Shown: positions 41,683-50,847, numbered from the stretch's first letter. The stretch is 64,000 nucleotides of DNA from CAWBQO01 sp963790965 (GCA_963790965.1 CAWBQO010000006.1:806001-870000), one strand, 5' to 3'. Notes: generated by a model not told the origin, from the letters alone. Numbers and translations are program-made.

Positions 41683-42330
41683 ATGCTTTTTTCTTTTGAA
41701 GGCGTGGACGGGTGCGGCAAAAGTACCCAGGCGCAGCTTCTGGCGGAGAGCCTGGAAGCGGAGGGCCACCGCGTCCTTCTTTTCCGCGAACCTGGCGGCA
41801 CGGATCTGTCGGAGCGCGTTCGTGCGCTGCTGCTCGATCCGTCGGTGTCCATCGAACCCTTCGCCGAGATGCTGCTATTCTCCGCCGCGCGGGCGCAGCT
41901 CGTCGCTGAACGGGTGCGTCCGGCGCTTCTCGAAGGCAGCGTCGTTCTGCTCGACCGCTTCTTTGACTCCACCATTGCTTACCAGGGTGCCGGGCGCGGC
42001 CTTGGCGATCCGGAGTGGCTGCGCGCTTTCAACATGCGGGTCACAGACGGCCTTGTGCCCGCGCGTACGTACCTGATCGAGCTTGATCCGGAAGAAGCAC
42101 TTCACCGCCGGCGCGCCCGCCGGGACGCGGCTTCCGAGGAGGATGACCGAATGGAGGGAGCCGGACTGACATTCCAGGCACGCGTCGGCGATGCCTACGC
42201 GGCCATTGCGGCACGGGAGCCGGACAGGATCCTTCGTCTGGACGGGACGGCTCCGGTCAAGGTGTTGCACGAGCGGATCAGGGCGGACGCCGCTTCGATG
42301 CTGCTGCGTGGGAATGGAACACGCCTTTGA
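41683..42330 (+). CDS. tmk: Thymidylate kinase
   Basis: The 215-residue enzyme phosphorylates dTMP to dTDP with ATP, an essential step in DNA precursor synthesis. It has the P-loop FEGVDGCGKSTQAQLLAESL, the DR(F/Y) motif DRFFDSTIAYQGAGRGL and a lid with arginines (RRRARRDAASEEDDRMEGAG). The lid-arginine, rather than P-loop-arginine, arrangement makes it a type II enzyme like that of E. coli. The ATG at 41683 is preceded by a short AT-rich leader. It follows the Imm8-like gene and precedes the Fur-family gene by 66 bp, all on plus. Confidence 0.94.
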   Translation: MLFSFEGVDGCGKSTQAQLLAESLEAEGHRVLLFREPGGTDLSERVRALLLDPSVSIEPFAEMLLFSAARAQLVAERVRPALLEGSVVLLDRFFDSTIAYQGAGRGLGDPEWLRAFNMRVTDGLVPARTYLIELDPEEALHRRRARRDAASEEDDRMEGAGLTFQARVGDAYAAIAAREPDRILRLDGTAPVKVLHERIRADAASMLLRGNGTRL

Positions 42331-42396
42331 GGCGTTCGGTAAGCTACGTAAATCCACCCACAGGCCGGCACCCGGGCCGGCGCGGAGAGCGTGATT

Positions 42397-42879
42397 ATGG
42401 ACCTTCCCCAACAGAAGCTCGATGAAGTGCGTGCGTTGTTCAGCGCTTTCCTGCTTCGCCGAAAGCAGCGACAGACGCCGGAGCGCTTCCTGGTGCTCGA
42501 TGAGGTGTACGCCTCGGACGAGCACCTGGACGCGGACGAGCTTTATCTAAGAATGAAGCAGAAGGGCATCCGCATTAGCCGGGCCACCGTATACAATACG
42601 CTCGAGTTATTAATCGAGTGCGATCTGGTGGTGCGGCACCAGTTCAACAAGACGCAGGCGCGGTACGAGCGCGCGTTTCGCTACCGCCAGCACGACCACC
42701 TGATCTGCCTCGACTGCGGGGAGCTTTTTGAGTTCTGCGATCCGCGCTTGCAGAGCGTTCAGGAAATGGTGGCGGAGATTTACGGGTTCAACATCTCGCA
42801 CCACTCGCTGAATATGTACGGCCACTGCATGAGGGAAAGCTGTGTGAACCGGCCGGTTGCCGTTGACGAAGGCACCTGA
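42397..42879 (+). CDS. Fur-family metal-responsive repressor
   Basis: The 160-residue DNA-binding protein has a winged helix (ADELYLRMKQKGIRISRATV, YNTLELLIECDLV) and a dimerisation domain with HDHLICLDCGELFEFCD and a C-terminal HCMRESC. The CxxC plus C-x-x-x-C pair form the structural zinc site, and the His-rich HDH and SHHSLN region binds the regulatory metal. This is the Fur/PerR/Zur superfamily; I cannot tell whether iron, zinc or peroxide is sensed. A GTG two codons upstream (42391) is an alternative start. It is last in the Imm8-tmk-fur run. The gap to 43009 holds no recognised feature. Confidence 0.92.
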   Translation: MDLPQQKLDEVRALFSAFLLRRKQRQTPERFLVLDEVYASDEHLDADELYLRMKQKGIRISRATVYNTLELLIECDLVVRHQFNKTQARYERAFRYRQHDHLICLDCGELFEFCDPRLQSVQEMVAEIYGFNISHHSLNMYGHCMRESCVNRPVAVDEGT

Positions 42880-43009
42880 CGGTCTCGGTTCGCCCTGCTG
42901 CCGGGTCTTCCGGCACGCTTTCAGTTTTGCCCGCTCCGCAGTACTTTGGGCATCAGGGGGATCTGGCCTCCATCGGTCCGGGAAGGTACTCCAACGATAA
43001 TCAACGTTT

Positions 43010-43420
43010 ATGCATACCTACGAATCGCTTGAAGTTGGCGCGTCGTTCTCTTTCACGCGCGTGATTACGATGGAAGACGTCCGCCTCTTCGCCGAAGTGA
43101 CGGGGGACGACAACCCGCTGCACGTCGATGAGGAGTATGCCAGAGGCACCCGTTTCGGCGGTGCAGTGGTTCACGGCGTGATGCTCCTTGGCGTCATTTC
43201 GAAGGTGCTCGGGCGCGACTTCCCCGGCCCCGGCAGCATTGCCGTAGATATATCCTGCCGCTTTCTGCGGCCGGTGCCCGTTGGGTCAGAGGTCACGATT
43301 GAAACCAGGGTGGGCGAGAAGATCGAAAAGCACCGCCACATCAAGATGAAGGTGTACGTCTACTGCGGCGGCAAGATGATGGCGGGCGGAGATGCCACAC
43401 TCATCCCGCCGTCTGCCTGA
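43010..43420 (+). CDS. MaoC-like (R)-enoyl-CoA hydratase
   Basis: The 136-residue hot-dog-fold protein contains the hydratase-2 motif with catalytic Asp and His: EVTGDDNPLHVDEEYARGTR followed by FGGAVVHG. These enzymes hydrate trans-2-enoyl-CoA to the (R)-3-hydroxyacyl-CoA, feeding fatty-acid or polyhydroxyalkanoate metabolism. The length is that of single-domain PhaJ/FabZ-like proteins. The N-terminus MHTYESLEVGASFSFTRVIT is typical. It stands alone on plus and converges with the M48 protease gene, with a palindromic repeat between them. Confidence 0.9.
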   Translation: MHTYESLEVGASFSFTRVITMEDVRLFAEVTGDDNPLHVDEEYARGTRFGGAVVHGVMLLGVISKVLGRDFPGPGSIAVDISCRFLRPVPVGSEVTIETRVGEKIEKHRHIKMKVYVYCGGKMMAGGDATLIPPSA

Positions 43421-43472
43421 CGCGGAGAGACCCGCCGCCGGTGCCGCCGCCGTTGGATGCGCTGAAATGCGC

Positions 43473-43496
43473 AGGGGCACGACCTTCCGTGCCCCT
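43473..43496. repeat. GTAGGGGCACG palindrome, copy 2
   Basis: A 9-bp stem (AGGGGCACG at 43473-43481, CGTGCCCCT at 43488-43496) with a 6-base loop, flanked by ACGAATACCGCC that resembles the GGCGGTATTGT flank of copy 1. It lies between the converging MaoC and M48 genes, where it could also end transcription. Confidence 0.7.
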
Positions 43497-43530
43497 ACGA
43501 ATACCGCCATTCCCTCGCCGCACGCCGGGT

Positions 43531-45024
43531 TCATTGTGGCAGTTTGAGCAAGGTGCCTTTCTGTATCGTGGTGCCAAGCTCCACGCCGTTCATGATCGCG
43601 AGGTCCTGGGCGGAGGTGTTGCGTGGCAAGTTCGACGACACAAACGTCTGGAAGGCCGCCGTGCGCGACGCGGGTACGACATTGACCCGGGTGGGCTGCA
43701 CGTTCAGAATCGAGCGGTCAGTGAGCGGGCGGAAACCCGTGGCGGCGCGCCGGAACTCGTCGCGGTACTTGTTATAGTTGGCCTCCGGGGTGACGCCGAG
43801 AAAGGTGTAAACCTGTCCTCCATACTCGATGAAGTAAGCGAGCGCCGCGATGGAGCTGCCGTCCTGCTGCTGCGCCGTCGCCAGGACGGAGCGCGCCGTC
43901 ATACCGTTTACGCTCGTGCTATTCTGCTCGACGACGCGAATTCCTTCTTGCGAGGCGAACTGCGAGGCCGCGTCCGATGCCGAGGCGTTCTGCGCGAGAC
44001 TAAAGACCTGATAACCGTCCTGCGCCTGCGGAAAGAGAACGACCTGGCTTGGCTCATTCTGCACCTGGAAGCCGGACGGCACGGGGAACTGGAACTTTAG
44101 CTCGGGATGGTAGAACGTGTTGTTCTCGACGAAGCCTTGACGCGGGTTCGCGCCCATCACTACGCCGTCGATGTGCCGAAGGTATTGATCCTGATCAACT
44201 TCCGTGGCACCGGTCACGCGGGTCTCCCAGAGCTGGTCCAGCTTCCGAATGGTCTGCTCCCGCTCGCCCGGATCCGGGTGCGTCGACTGCCACGAAGGGA
44301 TGCGCGCGCCGGCCTGGGCGCTGATGCGGTCGAGCACATCGAAAAACGCCGCGGCTTGCCCCGCATCGTATCCCGCCATCGAGGCATATTCGACGCCGAG
44401 CTTGTCGGACTCCCGCTCGTCGTCGCGACTGTAGCTCAGGAAGAGCAGCTGAGAGGCCTGGCTGCCAAGCTGGAGGATGTTCTGGGCGGCGTTGCCGCCA
44501 AGCACTGCGCCGCCAAGCACCGCGCCGCCAAGGAGTCCGAACTGGCCAAGTTGCTGCTCGGCCGCCTGTTTCGATCCGTGCCGCGCCGCGACATGCCCGA
44601 TCTCGTGCGCAATCACGACGCCAAGCTGGGCTTCATTTTCAAGATGCGTCAGGAGTCCGCGCGTCACGTACACAAAGCCGCCCGGGAGCGCGAAGGCGTT
44701 CACCACTTCGCTATCGAGCACGCGGAACGTGAACGGCGTGTCCTTGAATCGCTGCTCAGCGTCCGCGCGGCGGAGATGGCTTTCGGCAAGCACGCGCTGG
44801 GCCACCTTTTCAACGTACGCTTGCAGCTCGGGGTCATCGTAAAGCCCGAACTGCGTCATGATCTGCTTGTCGGCGTCGGCCCCGAGCTGGCGTTCCTGTT
44901 CCCAGGTATAGCCGTAAGCGCGTTTGCGGCCGGTGACGGGATTGCGTCCTACCGTGCAGGATGACCAAAGGAGGCCGGCCGTGAGGATCAGGAGGAGCGG
45001 ATTGCGGTGTTTCACGTGAAACAT
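43531..45024 (-). CDS. M48-family metalloprotease lipoprotein
   Basis: The 497-residue protein has a signal ending LLWSSC, compatible with a lipoprotein (Cys 21), then the BepA/LoiP-like protease domain. The zinc motif is HEIGHVAARH, with the third ligand in SRDDERESDKLGVEYASMAG and the downstream STHPDPGER. Periplasmic M48 proteases of this type help outer-membrane protein quality control. A C-terminal region of about 200 residues ends TIQKGTLLKLPQ, a LysM-like close. The ATG at 45024 was chosen because it starts the signal peptide. The first six codons (MFHVKH) are part of a perfect parS site. It is opposite in direction to the MaoC gene. Confidence 0.92.
   Translation of the reverse strand: MFHVKHRNPLLLILTAGLLWSSCTVGRNPVTGRKRAYGYTWEQERQLGADADKQIMTQFGLYDDPELQAYVEKVAQRVLAESHLRRADAEQRFKDTPFTFRVLDSEVVNAFALPGGFVYVTRGLLTHLENEAQLGVVIAHEIGHVAARHGSKQAAEQQLGQFGLLGGAVLGGAVLGGNAAQNILQLGSQASQLLFLSYSRDDERESDKLGVEYASMAGYDAGQAAAFFDVLDRISAQAGARIPSWQSTHPDPGEREQTIRKLDQLWETRVTGATEVDQDQYLRHIDGVVMGANPRQGFVENNTFYHPELKFQFPVPSGFQVQNEPSQVVLFPQAQDGYQVFSLAQNASASDAASQFASQEGIRVVEQNSTSVNGMTARSVLATAQQQDGSSIAALAYFIEYGGQVYTFLGVTPEANYNKYRDEFRRAATGFRPLTDRSILNVQPTRVNVVPASRTAAFQTFVSSNLPRNTSAQDLAIMNGVELGTTIQKGTLLKLPQ
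45008..45023. promoter_or_regulatory. parS: parS centromere site 1
   Basis: TGTTTCACGTGAAACA is a perfect 16-bp match to the ParB-binding parS palindrome. It overlaps the start of the M48 gene, where it encodes MFHVKH. ParB bound at parS organises and segregates the origin region. Confidence 0.93.
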
Positions 45025-45150
45025 AGAACGTGCGGGGTCTTGTCTACGGAAGCGGAAAGGTGGAGCCGCGGCGCAATACGCGCCGGGCACTAATGCTAAA
45101 AGCCTGCTTCGTTCCAGTAGATCCGCCGGCAGCGAAGAGGCACAGCCCTT

Positions 45151-46299
45151 TCACAAGGTGGCTTCCGCCACCGCGCCATTTCGCACTTCAACGGCGGCAT
45201 TCCGCCCGCTTCCAAAGTCGAGCAGCGACTCGAAAGGCTCAAGATGCGTGGTCGTGAGGATTGTTTGCCCCGCCTCTTCCGTCTGCAGAAGCGCGAGCAG
45301 CAGCGCCGTTCGCGTCGGGTCCAGGCTCCCGAAGGCTTCGTCGAGCAGCAGCAGCGGTGTCTCGCCGGTGCGCTCCTTCAAGTAGTAGAGCTGCGCCAGC
45401 TTGAGGGCCATGCCAAAGGTTCGATGCTGGCCCTGCGACGCGTACCGGCGAAGCTCCCGACCGCTGAGCGAAAAGACAATCTCGTCGAGGTGCGGCCCGG
45501 CGACCGTGCGGCCCGTCTCCCGTTCCCTTGCCCGGTTCTCGGAGAGGCGTTCTTCGAAACGGGTCCGAATGGCCGCCGCGTCGCCCGCGCGGTGCAGCCC
45601 GCCCACCGTCTGATAGCGCATCGAAGGCTCCAGTCCCACCGTCTGCAATCCTTCAAATGCGCGGGTGAGATACGGCAGGAAAGCATCGATGAAGCGCGCC
45701 CGGGCGGCGACGATGCGCGCGCCGAGGTCGACAAGCTCGGCCGTCCAGGAAGCGAGCGCATCGGGTAGTTCGCGGGCGGAGCGGCTCCGCCCGTACTGCG
45801 AGAGCAGCTCGTTCCGCTGCCGAACCGTCTGCCGGTACGCCACGAGGTCCGCCATATGACGCGGACGCGCCTGGCTCATGATGTTGTCCATGAACCGCCG
45901 CCGCTCGTCCGGCCCGGCCGTCGTGAGGGCGTAATCCTCGGGAGAGAAGATGACCACGGGGAACTGCCCGACCACCTCCGAGAGCCGTTCGAGGGGCGCG
46001 CGGTTCACAAAAAGGCGCTTGCCCTCCGCCGGGACAAACACGAGCCTTGCAGAGATGCGGCGGTCGGCATCCGAAACGAACGTGCCGTCCACCTCGAAGA
46101 AAGGCGCGCCCTCTTGAAGCGCAAACGTGTCGCGCGAGGCCAGAAAGCTTTTGCTCAGGCAGAGGAAATGCACCGCCTCCAGGAGGTTCGTCTTACCCGC
46201 CCCGTTCGGCCCGTATATTACGTTCACGCCGGGCGCAAACCGCACCCGCGTGTCGGTGTGGGAGCGAAAGGCCTGTACGTGAAGCGTGCTGAGGATCAT
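45151..46299 (-). CDS. recF: DNA recombination/repair ATPase RecF
   Basis: RecF loads RecA at single-strand gaps with RecO and RecR. The 382-residue SMC-like protein has Walker A in NVIYGPNGAGKTNLLEAVHF, the ABC signature-type block FSLSGRELRRYASQGQHRTF, and Walker B in LLLLDEAFGSLDPTRTALLL. The N-terminal LSTLHVQAFRSHTDTRVRFA is diagnostic. I chose the ATG at 46299; an extension to 46383 is not family-like. In many bacteria recF is close to dnaA, dnaN and oriC; here those two genes are absent but parS sites flank it (45008 and 47350). It is divergent from murQ across 110 bp. Confidence 0.95.
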   Translation of the reverse strand: MILSTLHVQAFRSHTDTRVRFAPGVNVIYGPNGAGKTNLLEAVHFLCLSKSFLASRDTFALQEGAPFFEVDGTFVSDADRRISARLVFVPAEGKRLFVNRAPLERLSEVVGQFPVVIFSPEDYALTTAGPDERRRFMDNIMSQARPRHMADLVAYRQTVRQRNELLSQYGRSRSARELPDALASWTAELVDLGARIVAARARFIDAFLPYLTRAFEGLQTVGLEPSMRYQTVGGLHRAGDAAAIRTRFEERLSENRARERETGRTVAGPHLDEIVFSLSGRELRRYASQGQHRTFGMALKLAQLYYLKERTGETPLLLLDEAFGSLDPTRTALLLALLQTEEAGQTILTTTHLEPFESLLDFGSGRNAAVEVRNGAVAEATL

Positions 46300-46409
46300 G
46301 GTCGCGGAAAAGTAAGCGCCCTTGCCGAACGCGCTGCACGGAAGCGTGTTCGCCCGCCACCACCGCCCTGCCCCCTCAAACACGGCAAACTACCGCAGCC
46401 AAAGTCACT

Positions 46410-47333
46410 ATGGACAGCAGACGCCTTTTTGAAGAGATCGGAAGCCTCGCCACGGAGCAGCGGAATCCGCTGTCGATGAGCATCGATGCTGCGTCCGTGC
46501 GCGAGATCCTCGACATCATCAATATCGAAGATCACAAAGTGCCGATCGCGGTGCGGCAGGAAATCCCGTACATCGAGAAGGCGGTGGACATCGTGGTGGA
46601 GGCCTTCAAGAACGGCGGTCGCCTGTTCTATTTCGGCGCGGGAACGAGCGGCCGTCTCGGGGTCGTAGACGCCTCGGAGTGTCCGCCCACCTTCGGAACG
46701 CCGGCCGAAATGGTGCAGGGATTCATTGCGGGCGGTTCGGCCGCCATGTTCGCCGCGCAAGAGGGGGCTGAGGACCTCGAGGAAAACGGAGCCGCAGCGG
46801 TGGACGAGGCGGGCGTCACGCGCAAGGACGTGGTCTGCGGCATTGCGGCAAGCCGCCGGACGCCCTATGTGGTCGGAGCCGTTGAGCGCGCACGGTCGCT
46901 CGGCGCGCGGACGTTGTTCGTGACGATGAACCCGCGTTCCGAGTTCTCGCTGGACGTTGATGTAGCGATCTGCCCCGTCGTAGGGCCCGAGGTCGTCATG
47001 GGGTCCACGCGGATGAAGAGCGGTACGGCGCAGAAGCTCGTCCTTAACATGATCACGACGGCTTCCATGATCCGCCTCGGTAAAGTCTACGAGAACATGA
47101 TGATCGACTTGCAGATGACGAACAAGAAGCTCGTCGAACGCTCCAAGCGAATCGTCATGACGGCGACCGGCGTCGACTACGACACGGCCGCGCACGTGCT
47201 CTCCCGCGCAGGCGGGCACGTCAAGACTGCTCTTGTGATGATTCTTGCGGAAGTGGAGCAGGATGAGGCGCGCGCCCGGCTCGATAACGCCGACGGTTTT
47301 GTGCGTCGGGCAATCCTCGGGCAGGGTGCGTAG
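46410..47333 (+). CDS. murQ: N-acetylmuramic acid 6-phosphate etherase
   Basis: MurQ cleaves the lactyl ether of MurNAc-6-P to give GlcNAc-6-P during peptidoglycan recycling. The 307-residue SIS-fold enzyme has YFGAGTSGRLGVVDASECPP and TFGTPAEMVQGFIAGG near the N-terminus. The catalytic acid Glu lies in QEGAEDLEENG. Other family blocks are GIAASRRTPYVVGAV, EVVMGSTRMKSGTAQKLVLN and MIRLGKVYENMMIDLQMTN. The C-terminal DNADGFVRRAILG is usual. It stands between recF and mfd; the DNA downstream of its stop contains parS site 2. No MurNAc transporter or AnmK gene is adjacent. Confidence 0.95.
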   Translation: MDSRRLFEEIGSLATEQRNPLSMSIDAASVREILDIINIEDHKVPIAVRQEIPYIEKAVDIVVEAFKNGGRLFYFGAGTSGRLGVVDASECPPTFGTPAEMVQGFIAGGSAAMFAAQEGAEDLEENGAAAVDEAGVTRKDVVCGIAASRRTPYVVGAVERARSLGARTLFVTMNPRSEFSLDVDVAICPVVGPEVVMGSTRMKSGTAQKLVLNMITTASMIRLGKVYENMMIDLQMTNKKLVERSKRIVMTATGVDYDTAAHVLSRAGGHVKTALVMILAEVEQDEARARLDNADGFVRRAILGQGA

Positions 47334-47349
47334 CTCGGGGCGGACGCCA

Positions 47350-47365
47350 TGTTTCACGTGAAACA
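47350..47365. promoter_or_regulatory. parS: parS centromere site 2
   Basis: A second perfect TGTTTCACGTGAAACA palindrome lies 17 bp after the murQ stop and 77 bp before the mfd start. It is 2.3 kb from site 1. Confidence 0.93.
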
Positions 47366-47414
47366 AGCGCGGGAGCGACGAACCGGCAGCCCTTTGGGCC
47401 GTTAATCGTCTGCT

Positions 47415-47423
47415 TTATCCACA
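47415..47423 (+). promoter_or_regulatory. Perfect DnaA box
   Basis: TTATCCACA matches the DnaA consensus exactly and sits 19 bp upstream of the mfd start codon, just right of parS site 2. A single box can occur by chance, but the position is notable; DnaA may influence mfd transcription. Confidence 0.5.
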
Positions 47424-47441
47424 ACGATCCCGCCCCTCGCC

Positions 47442-50400
47442 GTGTCGCTCGCGCCCGTTCTCGCCCCCGTTCTTCAGCTGCCGGCCACCGAAAACCTCCT
47501 CCTCTGGGCGCGCAAGGCGACGGCTCCGAATGCCCTGCAGGTGCGCGGGGCGAGTGGATCGCTGCCCGCCGCCCTGCTGACGGCGCTGCGGCGGGGCCTG
47601 GACAGGCCCGTGTTGTGCATCGTGCCGGATGAGGAAGCGGCGGCGTACCTCCTGAGCGACCTCGAGCAGTTCGGCGGCGCGGGTGCCGACCTGATTCGCC
47701 TGCCGGCCACCGGTGCCAAGCCGTACGACCGCGAGCAGGTGGTCGACGCCACGCCGTTCATCCAGCGCGGCGACGTGCTGCAGCAGCTTGCCGCGGGCTT
47801 CCGGGGAATCATTATAACGAGCGGACTGGCCGTGTTCGAGAAGCTGCCGCCCCCAGAGACGGTGCGCCTCGAAACAACCGTGCTCACCGTCGGGCAGGAC
47901 CGCAACCCGGACGATCTGCTCACGCACCTCATCGAACAAGGCTTCGTGCGAACGGAGTTCGTAGCGCAGCCCGGGGATGTTGCGATTCGCGGCGGCATCG
48001 TTGACGCCTTTCCTTTTACCGGCGACTATCCCATCCGCATCGAGTTCTTCGGGGATGAAATCGACTCCCTGCGCGAGGTCGATCCGAACACGCAGCGCTC
48101 CGTGAGCCGGCTCACCACCGCCCGCCTCGTTCCAAATATCGAGCGCGAGGTTCCGGCCTCTGAAACGCCTCAGCACCGGCTGCTGCACACGCCCCTGTTC
48201 AGCTTTCTCGACCCGGAGAGCCTCCTCGTATTCTTCGATGAAGCGCCCGTGATCGATGCCACCAATGGCCTCTTTGATCATGCGGAAAAGGAGTTTTCGC
48301 GGACGCGAGAGGAGAAGAAGCGGGCCATTGAGGAGACCGAGGAGCCTTCCGCCCGCTACATGAGCGGCGACGAGCTGTACGCCCTCACGCGCGCCTTTCC
48401 CCGGCTCCTTTTTGGCAGCTTCACGGCGGACCCGCCGGAGGAGGTGGCGCTGTTCGAAAGCAAGCCACAGCCCCCGTTTAACGGCGGAATGAAAGCCCTG
48501 CGGCAGGGCCTTGAAGTGAATGCCGCACGCGGGCTTACCACGTTCATCCTCTGCGACAGTCGGAGCCAGGAGGTGCGCCTGCGCGAGCTGCTGGACCTGG
48601 AAGAAGACACCCTCGCCACGCGGCTCATCGTCGAGTCGCTGCACGAGGGTTTTGAGCTGCCCGAGGCGCGAATTGCAGCCTTCACCGACCACCAGATCTT
48701 CAATCGTTATCACCGCCCCACAGCCCGCAAACGCAGCAAACAGCACGGCGGATTGACGCTGCGGGACCTTCAAAACCTCTCTCCGGGCGATTTTGTGGTC
48801 CACGTGGACTATGGCGTCGGCAAGTTCGCCGGCATGGAGCACATAACGGTGCGGGATCGGCAGCAAGAGGCGGTTCGGGTGCTCTTTGCCGACAATGATC
48901 TGCTTTATGTTAACGTCAATGCGCTCCACAAGCTGCACAAGTTCTCCGGCAAGGAGGGCCACCAGCCCAAGCTGACGAAGCTCGGCTCCGGCCAGTGGGA
49001 ACGCGCCAAAGCCCGGACGAAGAAGCGCGTCAAAGACATTGCGCGAGACCTCCTGAAGCTCTACGCCGAACGAAAGGCGGCACGCGGGTTCGCCTTTCGC
49101 CCGGACTCCATCTGGCAGCGAGAGTTGGAGGCATCCTTCCAGTTTGAAGATACGCCCGATCAGGCGATGGCCGCCGAAGCCGTGAAGGAGGACATGGAAC
49201 AGGCAACGCCCATGGACCGCCTCGTCTGTGGCGACGTTGGCTTCGGCAAAACAGAGGTCGCGGTTCGTGCCGCCTTCAAAGCCGTTCAAGACGGCAAACA
49301 GGTTGCGATCCTCGTTCCCACCACGATCCTTGCAAGACAGCATCTCGAAACGTTCCGCAAGCGCCTGGATTCGTTCCCGATCCGCATCGACGTAGTTTCC
49401 CGCTTCCGAACGACGGCCGAACAGAAAGACACCCTCGCCCGCCTCAAGAAAGGCGAAGTGGACATTCTCATCGGGACGCACCGGCTTGCCTCAAAGGACG
49501 TTCACTTTAAGGACCTCGGCCTTCTGATCATCGACGAGGAGCAGCGCTTCGGCGTTGCGGCCAAAGAGTACATCCGCCGCCTGCGAGCCAACGTCGACAC
49601 GCTCACGCTCACGGCCACTCCGATCCCGCGCACACTCCAGTTCTCGCTCATGGGCGCGCGCGACCTGTCGATCATCAACACGCCTCCGCCGAACCGGCAG
49701 CCGATCGTCACCGAGATTCACACCTTTAACCGTGATCTCGTTCGCGATGCCATAATCTACGAGACCAGCCGCGGCGGCCAGGTCTTCTTCATCCACAACC
49801 GCGTTCAGACGATTGACGAGATCACGGCCATGGTGCGCGCGCTCGTTCCGAACACCCGCATCGCAACCGCGCACGGCCAGATGAATCCGGCTGCGCTCGA
49901 GAAGATCATGATGGAGTTCGTCGATGGCCGCTACGACGTGCTCGTGTCGACGAACATTATCGAAAGCGGCCTCGACATTTCGAACGCCAACACGATCATC
50001 ATCAACCACGCCGAGCGGTTCGGCATTTCCGAGTTGCACCAGCTCCGAGGGCGCGTCGGCCGCTCGGATCGAAAGGCATTTTGCTACCTCCTCGTCTCCT
50101 CCGTCCACGGCCTCACCCGCGAGGCGAGGCAGCGGCTGCAGGCCGTCGAGGAGTTCTCCGAACTCGGCAGCGGCTTCAACATCGCAATGCGCGACCTCGA
50201 TATTCGCGGCGCGGGAAGTATGCTCGGTGCCGAACAGAGCGGGTTCATCGAGGATGTAGGCATCGAAACCTACCACAAGATCCTCGATGATGCCGTGCAG
50301 GAACTCCGCAGCGAGGAGTTCGCCGACCTCTTCACGGCCGTTCCCACGCCGCGCGCCGACGAGACCGCCGTGGACGTCGACGAGGACGCCTACATTCCTT

Positions 50401-50825
50401 CCGAGTACGTTTCGAACAATGTAGAACGCCTCAACCTCTACAAACGCATCAGCGAGGCGGCGGCCATTTCGGACCTCATGGAGATCAAGGCGGAGATCAG
50501 CGACCGCTTCGGCCCGACGAATGCGGCAACGGAAAGTCTTTTCGCGGCAGCGGAGATCAAGATTCTGGCCGAGTCGCTGCGCCTTCCACGCATAACGTTT
50601 AAGAACGAGCGGCTCTTTCTAGAAATGCCCACCACCGACGCCGACCCGTACTTCTACGAGCACGTCTTCCAGCCCTTGCTCGGGAGCCTGACGGCGATGG
50701 AGAGGAGGTACGTGCTTAAAGAGAGTAAAAGCAAGCGGTTAAGAGCTGTCATTCAGAACGTGCCGGACCTGGCCACCGCTCGGGAGATCGTCGAGCAACT
50801 CACGTCTCAGAAGGAACCGGCCTGA
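47442..50825 (+). CDS. mfd: Transcription-repair coupling factor Mfd
   Basis: Mfd removes RNA polymerase stalled at DNA lesions and recruits UvrAB. The 1127-residue protein has the UvrB-homology module (RGGIVDAFPFTGDYPIRIEF), the CarD-like RNA-polymerase-interacting domain near residue 448 (LSPGDFVVHVDYGVGKFAGM), the RecG-like motor with Walker A near residue 596 (CGDVGFGKTEVAVRAAFKAV), DEEQRFGV, HGQMNPAALEKIMMEF, HQLRGRVGRSDRKAFCYLL and the C-terminal TRCF domain. The start is GTG at 47442; no in-frame ATG gives a better N-terminus. It is preceded by a DnaA box and parS. After its stop lies a repeat-containing gap. Confidence 0.96.
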   Translation: MSLAPVLAPVLQLPATENLLLWARKATAPNALQVRGASGSLPAALLTALRRGLDRPVLCIVPDEEAAAYLLSDLEQFGGAGADLIRLPATGAKPYDREQVVDATPFIQRGDVLQQLAAGFRGIIITSGLAVFEKLPPPETVRLETTVLTVGQDRNPDDLLTHLIEQGFVRTEFVAQPGDVAIRGGIVDAFPFTGDYPIRIEFFGDEIDSLREVDPNTQRSVSRLTTARLVPNIEREVPASETPQHRLLHTPLFSFLDPESLLVFFDEAPVIDATNGLFDHAEKEFSRTREEKKRAIEETEEPSARYMSGDELYALTRAFPRLLFGSFTADPPEEVALFESKPQPPFNGGMKALRQGLEVNAARGLTTFILCDSRSQEVRLRELLDLEEDTLATRLIVESLHEGFELPEARIAAFTDHQIFNRYHRPTARKRSKQHGGLTLRDLQNLSPGDFVVHVDYGVGKFAGMEHITVRDRQQEAVRVLFADNDLLYVNVNALHKLHKFSGKEGHQPKLTKLGSGQWERAKARTKKRVKDIARDLLKLYAERKAARGFAFRPDSIWQRELEASFQFEDTPDQAMAAEAVKEDMEQATPMDRLVCGDVGFGKTEVAVRAAFKAVQDGKQVAILVPTTILARQHLETFRKRLDSFPIRIDVVSRFRTTAEQKDTLARLKKGEVDILIGTHRLASKDVHFKDLGLLIIDEEQRFGVAAKEYIRRLRANVDTLTLTATPIPRTLQFSLMGARDLSIINTPPPNRQPIVTEIHTFNRDLVRDAIIYETSRGGQVFFIHNRVQTIDEITAMVRALVPNTRIATAHGQMNPAALEKIMMEFVDGRYDVLVSTNIIESGLDISNANTIIINHAERFGISELHQLRGRVGRSDRKAFCYLLVSSVHGLTREARQRLQAVEEFSELGSGFNIAMRDLDIRGAGSMLGAEQSGFIEDVGIETYHKILDDAVQELRSEEFADLFTAVPTPRADETAVDVDEDAYIPSEYVSNNVERLNLYKRISEAAAISDLMEIKAEISDRFGPTNAATESLFAAAEIKILAESLRLPRITFKNERLFLEMPTTDADPYFYEHVFQPLLGSLTAMERRYVLKESKSKRLRAVIQNVPDLATAREIVEQLTSQKEPA

Positions 50826-50847
50826 ACGGCTATTGACGAAGGGCATA

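Noticed and set aside
47415..49481. 688-codon minus-strand ORF
   Set aside because: Shadow of mfd; low-complexity product without family features.
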